Assembly: GCA_031178025.1 (NCBI GenBank)
Contig: JAPSJU010000112.1
Coordinates: forward strand, 1-6,823
Length of the DNA stretch: 6,823 nt
Reading direction: 5' to 3'
Origin: Agromyces sp.
Lineage (GTDB): Bacteria; Actinomycetota; Actinomycetes; Actinomycetales; Microbacteriaceae
Made by a program: the position numbers and the translations under genes. This document shows, piece by piece, positions 1 to 5,721 of the stretch (positions within the stretch are counted from its first letter, which is position 1; each line of letters begins with the position of its first letter). The notes under the pieces were generated by a model. The model was not told the origin of the DNA, did no database searches, and was given only the letters and a program-made list of their open reading frames with translations.

Positions 1-541
1 CGAAGCCGTGGCGCTCGTACAGGGCTCGATTGCGCGGGCTGGTCGCCTCGAGGTAGGCACCGAGCCCGTCGGCGTCCACCCGGGCGAGCGCCGATCGCAG
101 CAGGGCCGAGCCGATCCCCTTGCCGCGATGGCGCGGATCCACGCCGATGACCGGCAGGTACCAATGCGGCTCATCCGGGTGGAACTCCTCCATCCGACCG
201 AGGAACGAGAAGACCGCCTCCTGCCGGTCCGACTCCACGCTGCGAACGATCAGGTCGGCGATGGCGTCGTCATCGATCGGGCCGTTCGGTGGAACCCAGA
301 GCGCGGCGCCGGTGTCGCCGGGGGACCGGTCGGCGGTGCCGGCCGCGAACGCCGCCGCGCCGAAGATCGTGGCCGCTTCCGCGAAGGCGTCCAGGTAGGC
401 GCCGGCATCCGGCCAGAACCACCGGACGACGGCGTCGTCGGCGAACGCGAGGACCAGGATCGGGACGGCGGCGTGTCGGGTCGGTGTCGCCACCTCCGGT
501 TCGTGCGTCGCGACCTCGGACACCTGCGTGATGATGCTCAT
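1..541 (-). CDS. GNAT-family N-acetyltransferase, 3' end cut off by window edge
   Basis: Probable acetyl-CoA-dependent N-acetyltransferase of the GNAT fold, cytosolic, substrate unknown. 180 residues are visible, read on the minus strand from ATG at 541; the last codons lie beyond base 1. The acetyl-CoA-binding motif A is clear at residues 131-150: a VIGVDP strand followed by RHRGKGIGSALL, matching the R/Q-x-x-G-x-G/A loop and helix. Motif B follows at about 161-180, with YLEATSPRNRALYERHGF, typical of the GNAT C-terminal half; probably only a few tens of residues are missing. Residues 40-60 (RWFWPDAGAYLDAFAEAATIF) resemble the N-terminal part of unassigned actinobacterial acetyltransferases. 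The start is supported by AAGGAG at 553-548, 6 nt before ATG. It lies about 95 bp downstream of the TPR-LuxR regulator gene in the same direction and may be its target or share its transcript. Family assignment is secure; the substrate cannot be given. Confidence 0.9.
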   Translation of the reverse strand, partial: MSIITQVSEVATHEPEVATPTRHAAVPILVLAFADDAVVRWFWPDAGAYLDAFAEAATIFGAAAFAAGTADRSPGDTGAALWVPPNGPIDDDAIADLIVRSVESDRQEAVFSFLGRMEEFHPDEPHWYLPVIGVDPRHRGKGIGSALLRSALARVDADGLGAYLEATSPRNRALYERHGF

Positions 542-547
542 GACGTG

Positions 548-553
548 CTCCTT
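548..553 (-). promoter_or_regulatory. Shine-Dalgarno of the GNAT gene
   Basis: AAGGAG on the minus strand, 6 nt ahead of ATG at 541. It fixes the start of the acetyltransferase. Confidence 0.75.
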
Positions 554-564
554 CGACACCGACC

Positions 565-570
565 ACGCTA
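565..570 (-). promoter_or_regulatory. Candidate -10 box for the GNAT gene
   Basis: TAGCGT on the minus strand matches the actinobacterial TAnnnT -10 pattern. Transcription would begin near 558 and leave a leader of about 17 nt that still contains the AAGGAG ribosome site. No good -35 hexamer is visible at the expected place (about 588-593). That position is instead covered by the GTCAC direct repeat, which would fit an activator-dependent promoter. The presence of a -10 suggests the gene need not rely on read-through from the upstream regulator gene. Confidence 0.4.
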
Positions 571-584
571 TGGGCGCCGCGGCA

Positions 585-600
585 GTGACACATGGGTGAC
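585..600 (-). promoter_or_regulatory. GTCAC direct repeat, candidate activator-binding site
   Basis: On the minus strand GTCAC occurs at 600-596 and again at 589-585, an 11-bp period or about one helical turn, so both copies face the same side of the DNA. An inner CAC-N4-GTG inverted element is also present. The site sits over the -35 position of the probable GNAT promoter. A role as a target of the neighbouring LuxR-type regulator is inference from position only. Confidence 0.3.
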
Positions 601-636
601 GACACGCAACCGACTACGCAGTCCAGCGCGCACCGG

Positions 637-2280
637 CTACGTGCCCGGCCGCTCCAGCAGCCCGTCCCGGATGGCGAAGCTCACGGCTGCCGCACGTGCG
701 CTGCGGCCGCCGACCCCGAGCTTCTGGTACACGGTCGCGAGATGCCGTTCGACGGTCCGGATGCTCAGGAACAGCTCAGCCGCGATCGCCTGGTTGCTCA
801 GCCCGGCGGCGACCATCGCGAGGATCTCGGATTCACGCGGTGAGAGTCGGTTGGGCGCGGCGCCCGACTCGGCGTGCCGCTCCTCGGTGAGCGTCGAGAG
901 GGCTGCAGCGATCGCGGCACGCTCCCGTTGCGCCGCGTCGGTGTCGCCGATCAGCTCGTACGCCCGCTCCAGATCGGCACGCACCCGTGCCGCGGCGATG
1001 ACCGCGCCGACATCCCGCCAGCGTTGCAGCGCGAGCCGGAGCACGGGAAGCGCGGCCGGACCCTCCTGCTGGGCGAGCAGGAGTCGCCCCTCCGCGTGTG
1101 CCGCGGCAGCCTCGAACCCAGCCGTACGGTAGCGGGCCGCCAGGCCGGCGAGCTCGTCGGCAGCGCTCCGGGCGGACTCGAGGTCGCCGACGGCGACCGC
1201 CGTCTCGACCACGGCCGGAAGCAGGGGTCCGCGGGCGGCTGCATCCGTGCCTGCGGCGATCAGTGCCGATCGCACGGTGGTGGCCGCACCGAGTGGGTCA
1301 CCGCGGTCCACGAGCAGGAGTGCAAGACCGGGTTGCGGATCGCGCCCCAACTCATGCGCCCGGCGGAACTGCTGCTCTGCCGTCGACAGCTCCCCGCGCT
1401 GGCGGGCGATCTCGCCGAGCAGGTAGTGCGCTTCGGCGATGATCGACACCGTGGCGTTGTCGGGGTTCGCGAGAACGCGGCGCGCCTCGCGTCGAGCCTC
1501 GAGCCAATCGCCACGAACCTGCAGGAGGTTCGCCCGGTGCAGTCGGCAGATCCCGATGAACGGACCCGCACCGCCGGGAAGCGATTCGCACCAGCGCGCC
1601 GCGGCGGCGGTCCATTCCAGTGCGCGCTGCAGGTCGGCCATCTCCTCGCACGCCGCCATGAGATGGCAGTAGATGTTTCCCGCCCAGTCCGGCGCGAGGT
1701 CTTCGGACACCGCGGCCAGCATGGCCTCGTCGAGCAGTGACATGCCGCGAACGATCTCACCCCTGCGAACGAGGACCCGGCCCTGGGCCAGGACGCCGAG
1801 GGCCGCGAGCGTCGGATCATCGGAGCGGCTGCCCCGCGCATGCAACGCGCTCGCCCTGCGCTCCGCCGTGTCGAGGTCGCGACGATCGAACGCCATGTCG
1901 AACTCGACGTACTCCAGATACCCGTGGATCGGATGATCGGGGATCTCGGCTGCGGCGCGATGGGCACGACCCATCCAGCCCGACGACTGGGCCGTCTCGT
2001 TGAGCTGCGCGAGGGTGTATGCGACGTCGAGGGCGATACGGGAGGCTCGATCCGGTGCTCGTTCCGCGATCGCCTGCCCGTATGCCGCCTGAAGGACGGG
2101 AAGGGCGGCCTCCAGGTCTCCCATCCACCAGTGGCAGTCGCCCAGGGCGTAGAGGTCGTCCGAGCCGAGCGTCGTGCTGCGGTGCACCCGGGCGAGGATG
2201 TTGCGCGCCACGAGCCAGTCATGACGCCGGTAGGCCGCGCGTGCCGTGGCCAGCTCGGCGACGGTGTCCATGGCATCCAT
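637..2280 (-). CDS. TPR-repeat transcriptional regulator with C-terminal LuxR-type HTH
   Basis: A 547-residue DNA-binding regulator, cytosolic. Residues about 479-540 (LSPRESEILAMVAAGLSNQAIA, then LSIRTVERHLATVYQKLGV) are a clear GerE/LuxR winged-helix HTH with the usual recognition helix. The N-terminal 460 residues are nearly all helical and built of degenerate TPR-like pairs, visible around 44-69, 160-187, 205-230, 245-272, 282-310, 356-382 and 392-418. No Walker A (P-loop), receiver or sensor-kinase motif is seen, so it is neither a STAND/MalT-type ATPase nor a two-component response regulator; ligand or partner sensing by the TPR part is inferred. The start is uncertain: ATG 2280 is chosen, ATG 2271 and GTG 2295 are in frame, and none has a well-spaced ribosome site (GGGGCGAG lies 14 nt before 2280 and abuts GTG 2295). 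It is divergent from cutC and upstream of the GNAT gene, a possible target. Confidence 0.88.
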   Translation of the reverse strand: MDAMDTVAELATARAAYRRHDWLVARNILARVHRSTTLGSDDLYALGDCHWWMGDLEAALPVLQAAYGQAIAERAPDRASRIALDVAYTLAQLNETAQSSGWMGRAHRAAAEIPDHPIHGYLEYVEFDMAFDRRDLDTAERRASALHARGSRSDDPTLAALGVLAQGRVLVRRGEIVRGMSLLDEAMLAAVSEDLAPDWAGNIYCHLMAACEEMADLQRALEWTAAAARWCESLPGGAGPFIGICRLHRANLLQVRGDWLEARREARRVLANPDNATVSIIAEAHYLLGEIARQRGELSTAEQQFRRAHELGRDPQPGLALLLVDRGDPLGAATTVRSALIAAGTDAAARGPLLPAVVETAVAVGDLESARSAADELAGLAARYRTAGFEAAAAHAEGRLLLAQQEGPAALPVLRLALQRWRDVGAVIAAARVRADLERAYELIGDTDAAQRERAAIAAALSTLTEERHAESGAAPNRLSPRESEILAMVAAGLSNQAIAAELFLSIRTVERHLATVYQKLGVGGRSARAAAVSFAIRDGLLERPGT

Positions 2281-2333
2281 GGTGACAGGTCGCACTCGCC
2301 CCGGACAGGCGAAGAGGGACGAGAGGCAGAGGA

Positions 2334-2349
2334 CGAGGCGAACGCCTCG
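2334..2349. promoter_or_regulatory. Palindrome in the regulator/cutC divergent region, candidate operator
   Basis: CGAGGCG-AA-CGCCTCG is a perfect 7-bp inverted repeat with a 2-nt centre. It lies in the roughly 90-bp gap between the LuxR-type regulator and cutC. Measured from the proposed cutC transcription start at 2371 it spans about -37 to -22, where a bound protein would block or contact RNA polymerase. A short GC-rich palindrome can arise by chance, and no second copy was found next to the other genes. Confidence 0.35.
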
Positions 2350-2357
2350 AACCCCGG

Positions 2358-2363
2358 TAGCGT
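2358..2363 (+). promoter_or_regulatory. Candidate -10 box, leaderless start of cutC
   Basis: TAGCGT, then GGCGAGG (7 nt), then GTG at 2371. The geometry puts the transcription start on the first base of the start codon. No clear -35 hexamer is seen. The same hexamer, TAGCGT, is the proposed -10 of the GNAT gene. Confidence 0.45.
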
Positions 2364-2370
2364 GGCGAGG

Positions 2371-3144
2371 GTGTCAGGATCGCTTGCCGTCGAGATCGCC
2401 GTCCAGGATGCCGCAGGTGTGCGGCTCGCCCTCGCCGGAGGCGCATCTCGCGTCGAGTTGTGCCAGGCACTCGGGCTCGGCGGGCTCACCCCGTCGGCCG
2501 GGGTCATCGAGGCGACGGTCGAGCTCGCCGCCGAGGCATCCGTCGCAGGGTTCGTGCACGTGCTGGTGCGTCCGCGAGGCGGCGGGTTCGTGTACGACGC
2601 CGACGAGGTCGACACGATCGTGCGCGACATCCGGCTCGTGCGATCGCTGGGGGCCGACGGGGTCGTGGTCGGCGCGCTGACGGATGCCGGCGCACTCGAC
2701 CTCGAGGCGATCCGCATCTTCGTCGACGCCGCCGAGGGGCTCGACGTCACGGTGCACCGAGCGGTCGATGCCTCCGCCGACCCACTCGGAGCGGTGGCAT
2801 CCCTCGCGGGGACGCCGGTCCGACGCGTGCTCACCTCGGGTGGCGCAGGCGAGTGCCGCACCGGACTCGGAACCCTGCGCGCCATGGCCGCCGCGACCCG
2901 GGACCGGCTCGAGATCATGGCGGGCGGGGGAGTGGCGGTCGGCGACATCGGCGCCCTCGCTGCGGCCGGCGTCGACGCCGTGCACCTCTCGGCACGACGC
3001 CGGGCGGTCCGCGGCGGTCCGAGCGGCCCCGGCGGCGGCGAGGTGGGCTTCGACTCGACCGACGATGGCCTCGTGCGGGCGGCGGTCGCAGCGGCGCGCG
3101 ATGGTGCGGTGACGCGTCCCGCGGTCACTCGTCCCACTCGCTAG
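2371..3144 (+). CDS. cutC: CutC family protein (copper homeostasis protein CutC)
   Basis: A 257-residue cytosolic protein, close to the usual CutC length of about 250. CutC proteins form a TIM barrel; the family name comes from a copper-tolerance phenotype in E. coli, but the direct biochemical role is unsettled. Diagnostic stretches appear in family order: ASRVELCQALGLGGLTPSAG (residues 25-44), VHVLVRPRGGGFVY (62-75), DGVVVGALTDAGALD (96-110), VTVHRAVD (126-133), RRVLTSGGAG (151-160), EIMAGGGV (181-188) and AVHLSARR (203-210). The GTG at 2371 is chosen because it starts just before the conserved first strand and is 7 nt after a -10 box; an in-frame GTG at 2362 is possible. The TAG stop lies inside the -10 box of the next gene. 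No copper transporter, chaperone or copper-responsive regulator is visible nearby, so a copper role rests on the family name only. Confidence 0.92.
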   Translation: MSGSLAVEIAVQDAAGVRLALAGGASRVELCQALGLGGLTPSAGVIEATVELAAEASVAGFVHVLVRPRGGGFVYDADEVDTIVRDIRLVRSLGADGVVVGALTDAGALDLEAIRIFVDAAEGLDVTVHRAVDASADPLGAVASLAGTPVRRVLTSGGAGECRTGLGTLRAMAAATRDRLEIMAGGGVAVGDIGALAAAGVDAVHLSARRRAVRGGPSGPGGGEVGFDSTDDGLVRAAVAAARDGAVTRPAVTRPTR

Positions 3145-3147
3145 TCT
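3142..3147 (+). promoter_or_regulatory. Candidate -10 box, leaderless start of the first membrane gene
   Basis: TAGTCT, then GGTCGCC (7 nt), then ATG at 3155. No ribosome site precedes the ATG, which agrees with a leaderless transcript. The first three bases of the hexamer are also the stop codon of cutC. Confidence 0.5.
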
Positions 3148-3154
3148 GGTCGCC

Positions 3155-3595
3155 ATGGCCCGCGACTCCGACGACGACGCCCTGCGATGGGAAGGCGACG
3201 ACGACCCGACGCTGGCGCCGGGGTGGAAGGCCGTCGGCACTCCCGCATCGCCGCAGCCACGGGCCGACGAGGCCCCTCGCGACGACGAGGAGGACGCGCC
3301 GGATGCCGCAGCGCCGGCGAGCTCGGCCGAACTCGTGGTGCTCGGCGTGCTGGGCGGCGTGTACCTCCTCTATACGGTGGGCTGGCTCATCGTGGCGACG
3401 TCCCAGGCACCGGCGCTCGCCGACCCCGTCGCCCAGTTCATGTACGGACTCGGACGGTGGTTCGCGGTCGCGGCGCCGCCACTGTGGTTCGGCGCCGTGC
3501 TCTGGCTCGCGTCCGGACGTCGGCGCGCGAGGCTCGCGTGGCTCATCGCTGGCGCCCTCCTGCTCGTTCCCGTGCCGTTCCTGATTCGAGGATGA
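3155..3595 (+). CDS. Small membrane protein with acidic N-terminal tail, function unknown
   Basis: I do not recognise a characterised family. The 146 residues split into a hydrophilic, strongly acidic and probably disordered tail (1-58, with DSDDDALRWEGDDDPTL at 4-20 and DDEEDAPD at 43-50) and a C-terminal part with three predicted membrane helices at about 60-81, 103-119 and 126-144. An Arg-rich loop (GRRRAR, 121-126) separates helices 2 and 3 and suggests that this loop is cytoplasmic. No signal peptide, enzyme motif or metal site is seen. ATG 3155 is chosen because a -10 box lies 7 nt upstream and no ribosome site exists. Its TGA stop overlaps ATG 3592 and lies just before ATG 3598 of the next membrane gene, which suggests coupled expression. 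My recollection, unchecked, is that short proteins with this acidic tail sometimes carry the name DNA polymerase III gamma/tau in databases; nothing here supports that. Confidence 0.82.
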   Translation: MARDSDDDALRWEGDDDPTLAPGWKAVGTPASPQPRADEAPRDDEEDAPDAAAPASSAELVVLGVLGGVYLLYTVGWLIVATSQAPALADPVAQFMYGLGRWFAVAAPPLWFGAVLWLASGRRRARLAWLIAGALLLVPVPFLIRG

Positions 3596-3597
3596 CG

Positions 3598-3996
3598 ATG
3601 ACCGACGCATCCGCTTCCGACGCCGACGCGACCGGCTCCGTGGGTCGTTCCGGCGAGCCGCCTGCGCACGCGGCGACGCCGCTGTGGCTCGCCGTCACGA
3701 TCGCCGTGGTCTTCGGCATCTTCTACGCCTACGACGTGTGGGAGGCGGTGCGCGATCTCGTCGGCATGAGCCTCATCGTCGGCGACCTCGGGGTGTCGTT
3801 CGCCGGGATCGGCATCGCCCTCCTCGTCGCCGCCCTCATCGTGCCGTTCGCCGTCTTCGCTCTCGCGTTCTGGCTCGGCCGCACGCGCGGACCGTTCGAG
3901 CAGCTCCTGCTGTTCCTCGCCGGCTACGCCCTCGTGCAGGCGCTCTCGCTCGGCCTGGCGTCGTTCTTCGGACTCGGCGGCATCGACTTCTCGTGA
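3598..3996 (+). CDS. Small three-helix membrane protein, function unknown
   Basis: I do not recognise a characterised family. The 132 residues start with a polar Ala/Asp/Ser tail (1-27), followed by membrane helices at about 28-46 (PLWLAVTIAVVFGIFYAYD), 67-94 and 100-123, with a charged WLGRTRGPFEQ loop (92-102) between helices 2 and 3. ATG 3598 is preferred because GAGG at 3588-3591 lies 6 nt upstream. ATG 3592, which overlaps the previous TGA as ATGA, is in frame and would add two residues. Either way it directly follows the previous gene and is probably translated by coupling. Layout, helix number and size parallel its neighbour, although no clear sequence similarity between the two is seen by eye. 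The pair may form a small membrane complex; that is inference. Confidence 0.8.
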   Translation: MTDASASDADATGSVGRSGEPPAHAATPLWLAVTIAVVFGIFYAYDVWEAVRDLVGMSLIVGDLGVSFAGIGIALLVAALIVPFAVFALAFWLGRTRGPFEQLLLFLAGYALVQALSLGLASFFGLGGIDFS

Positions 3997-4038
3997 CGGC
4001 CGAGACGTCACAGAACTCACGCGGCATGCACGCTCCAG

Positions 4039-4044
4039 TAGAGT
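4039..4044 (+). promoter_or_regulatory. Candidate -10 box of serA
   Basis: TAGAGT lies in the 135-bp gap between the second membrane gene and serA. Transcription would start near 4051, giving a leader of about 80 nt. The -35 region (4016-4021) does not resemble the consensus. TAGTAG at 4052-4057 is a weaker alternative. Confidence 0.4.
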
Positions 4045-4056
4045 GAACGGGTAGTA

Positions 4057-4078
4057 GCGCCCCCACGGCGTGTGGCGC
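4057..4078 (+). other. Possible hairpin in the serA 5' leader
   Basis: GCGCC (4057-4061) can pair with GGCGC (4074-4078), and CAC (4064-4066) with GTG (4070-4072) around a GGC loop, with a small internal loop between the two stems. There is no following T-tract, so it is not a terminator. No known riboswitch core was recognised. It begins a few bases after the probable transcription start, so it may only protect the 5' end. Confidence 0.3.
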
Positions 4079-4118
4079 ATCCACTCGCACATCCAGCGCC
4101 GAGCGCGCGTCTCGCCCC

Positions 4119-4125
4119 GAAGGAA
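4119..4125 (+). promoter_or_regulatory. Shine-Dalgarno of serA
   Basis: GAAGGAA, with AAGGA ending 7 nt before GTG 4132. It selects this GTG over the in-frame GTG at 4072, which has no ribosome site and would add 20 unconserved residues. Confidence 0.75.
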
Positions 4126-4131
4126 TCGTTC

Positions 4132-5721
4132 GTGTCAAAGCCGGTCGTGCTGATCGCCGAAGAACTCTCGCCCGCCACCGTCGACGCCCTGGGGCCGGAC
4201 TTCGACGTCCGCAACGTCGACGGCACCGACCGTCCGGCGCTGCTCGCGGCGCTCGCCGACGCGAACGCGATCCTCGTGCGCTCGGCGACCAAGGTCGACG
4301 CCGAGGCCATTGCGGCCGCGCCGAAGCTCCAGGTCATCGCCCGCGCGGGCGTCGGCCTCGACAACGTCGACATCAAGGCGGCGACGACGGCCGGGGTCAT
4401 GGTCGTGAACGCGCCGACCTCGAACATCATCTCGGCCGCCGAACTCACCGTCGGTCACATCCTGAGCCTCGCCCGCCACATTCCCGCCGCCCATTCCGCC
4501 CTCGCGCAGGGGGAGTGGAAGCGGTCGCAGTACACGGGCGTCGAGCTCTACGAGAAGACCATCGGCATCATCGGCCTCGGCCGGATCGGCGCGCTCATCG
4601 CGGCGCGCCTGCAGGCCTTCGGCACCGAGGTCATCGCCTACGACCCGTACATCACCGCCGCTCGGGCGCAGCAGCTCGGCGTGCAGACGGTGAGCCTCGA
4701 CGAACTGCTCGAGCGCAGCGACTTCATCACGATCCACATGCCGAAGACCCCCGAGACGACCGGCATGATCTCGACGGAGCAGCTCGCGAGGATGAAGCCG
4801 ACGGCGTATGTCGTGAACGTCGCCCGCGGCGGGCTCATCGACGAGGACGCGCTGTACGAGGCGCTCGCCGCCCGAAGGATCGCGGGTGCCGGCCTCGACG
4901 TGTTCGTGTCCGAGCCGCCGCGTGAGTCGCCGCTGCTGTCGCTGCCGAACGTCATCGTCACCCCGCACCTCGGCGCGTCGACCGACGAGGCGCAGGAGAA
5001 GGCGGGCGTGTCGGTCGCGAGATCCGTGCGCCTCGCCCTCGCCGGCGAGCTCGTGCCCGACGCGGTGAACGTCGCCGGCGGCGTCATCGACCCGTACGTG
5101 CGTCCGGGCATCCCGCTCGTCGAGAAGCTCGGCCAGCTCTTCGCCGGCCTCGCGGATGCGGCGATCACGAGCCTCGACGTCGAGGTGCACGGCGAGCTCA
5201 ACGACTACGACGTGAGCGTCCTCAAGCTCGCGGCGCTGAAGGGCGTGTTCACGAACGTCGTGAGCGAGACGGTCTCGTACGTCAACGCGCCGCTCCTCGC
5301 CGAGCAGCGCGGCATCGACGTGCGCCTCATCACCGACGGCGTGTCGCCCGAGTACCGCAACGTCATCACGCTCAGCGGTGCGCTCGCCGACGGTCGCCAG
5401 CTCTCGGTGTCGGGCACCCTCACGGGCACCAAGCAGATCGAGAAGCTCGTCGGCATCAACGGCTACGAGATCGAGGTGCCGATCGCGACGACGCACCTCA
5501 TCATGGAGTACACCGACCGGCCGGGGATCGTCGCGATCTACGGTCGTGAGTTCGGCGACGCGGGCATCAACATCGCCGGCATGCAGATCGCGCGTCGAGA
5601 GGCGGGCGGACAGGCCCTCAGCGTGCTCACGGTCGACTCGCCGGTTCCCGTCGAGGTGCTCGAGCGTGTGCGTGGCGCGATCGACGCCGACGTGCTCGTC
5701 GAGATCGACATCACCGACTAG
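4132..5721 (+). CDS. serA: D-3-phosphoglycerate dehydrogenase
   Basis: Oxidises 3-phosphoglycerate to 3-phosphohydroxypyruvate with NAD+, the first committed step of L-serine synthesis; cytosolic. The 529 residues match the long actinobacterial form (M. tuberculosis SerA is 528). Residues 1-100 and about 285-315 form the substrate domain and about 100-285 the Rossmann domain, with G148-x-G-x-x-G153 and the following acidic residue D171 for NAD. The catalytic residues are R232 (NVARGG), E261 (VSEPP) and H279 (TPHLGAS). An intervening ASB-type domain covers about 318-450 and a C-terminal ACT domain 455-529. In the ACT domain Y460, D462 and N480 match the serine-contact residues I recall for the M. 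tuberculosis enzyme, so serine feedback inhibition is likely. The GTG start is set by GAAGGAA 7 nt upstream. A candidate promoter lies in the 135-bp gap. The 3' end overlaps the convergent tetR gene by 11 bp. Confidence 0.97.
   Translation: MSKPVVLIAEELSPATVDALGPDFDVRNVDGTDRPALLAALADANAILVRSATKVDAEAIAAAPKLQVIARAGVGLDNVDIKAATTAGVMVVNAPTSNIISAAELTVGHILSLARHIPAAHSALAQGEWKRSQYTGVELYEKTIGIIGLGRIGALIAARLQAFGTEVIAYDPYITAARAQQLGVQTVSLDELLERSDFITIHMPKTPETTGMISTEQLARMKPTAYVVNVARGGLIDEDALYEALAARRIAGAGLDVFVSEPPRESPLLSLPNVIVTPHLGASTDEAQEKAGVSVARSVRLALAGELVPDAVNVAGGVIDPYVRPGIPLVEKLGQLFAGLADAAITSLDVEVHGELNDYDVSVLKLAALKGVFTNVVSETVSYVNAPLLAEQRGIDVRLITDGVSPEYRNVITLSGALADGRQLSVSGTLTGTKQIEKLVGINGYEIEVPIATTHLIMEYTDRPGIVAIYGREFGDAGINIAGMQIARREAGGQALSVLTVDSPVPVEVLERVRGAIDADVLVEIDITD

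Noticed and set aside
576..583. GCCGCGGC palindrome as an operator or terminator stem
   Set aside because: Too short, without loop or T-tract, and expected by chance at this GC content.
8..1132. Long plus-strand open frame of 374 codons
   Set aside because: Antisense to the GNAT and regulator genes. Arg/Pro/Ala-rich low-complexity translation with no domain; a product of high GC content.
1840..2370. Upstream extension of the cutC frame
   Set aside because: It would run antisense through the regulator gene. CutC homology begins at about 2390, and a normal-length protein is obtained from GTG 2371.
1260..3137. Minus-strand open frame of 625 codons across the regulator and cutC
   Set aside because: Ser/Arg/Pro-rich translation in the wrong frame of the regulator and antisense to cutC; both real genes have clear family motifs.
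4025..4045. Six-codon frame (MHAPVE) as a serA leader peptide
   Set aside because: It lies at or upstream of the probable transcription start, has no ribosome site and contains no serine codon.
4072..4131. GTG 4072 as the serA start
   Set aside because: No ribosome site at suitable spacing; adds 20 unconserved residues, while GTG 4132 has GAAGGAA 7 nt upstream and matches the family N-terminus.
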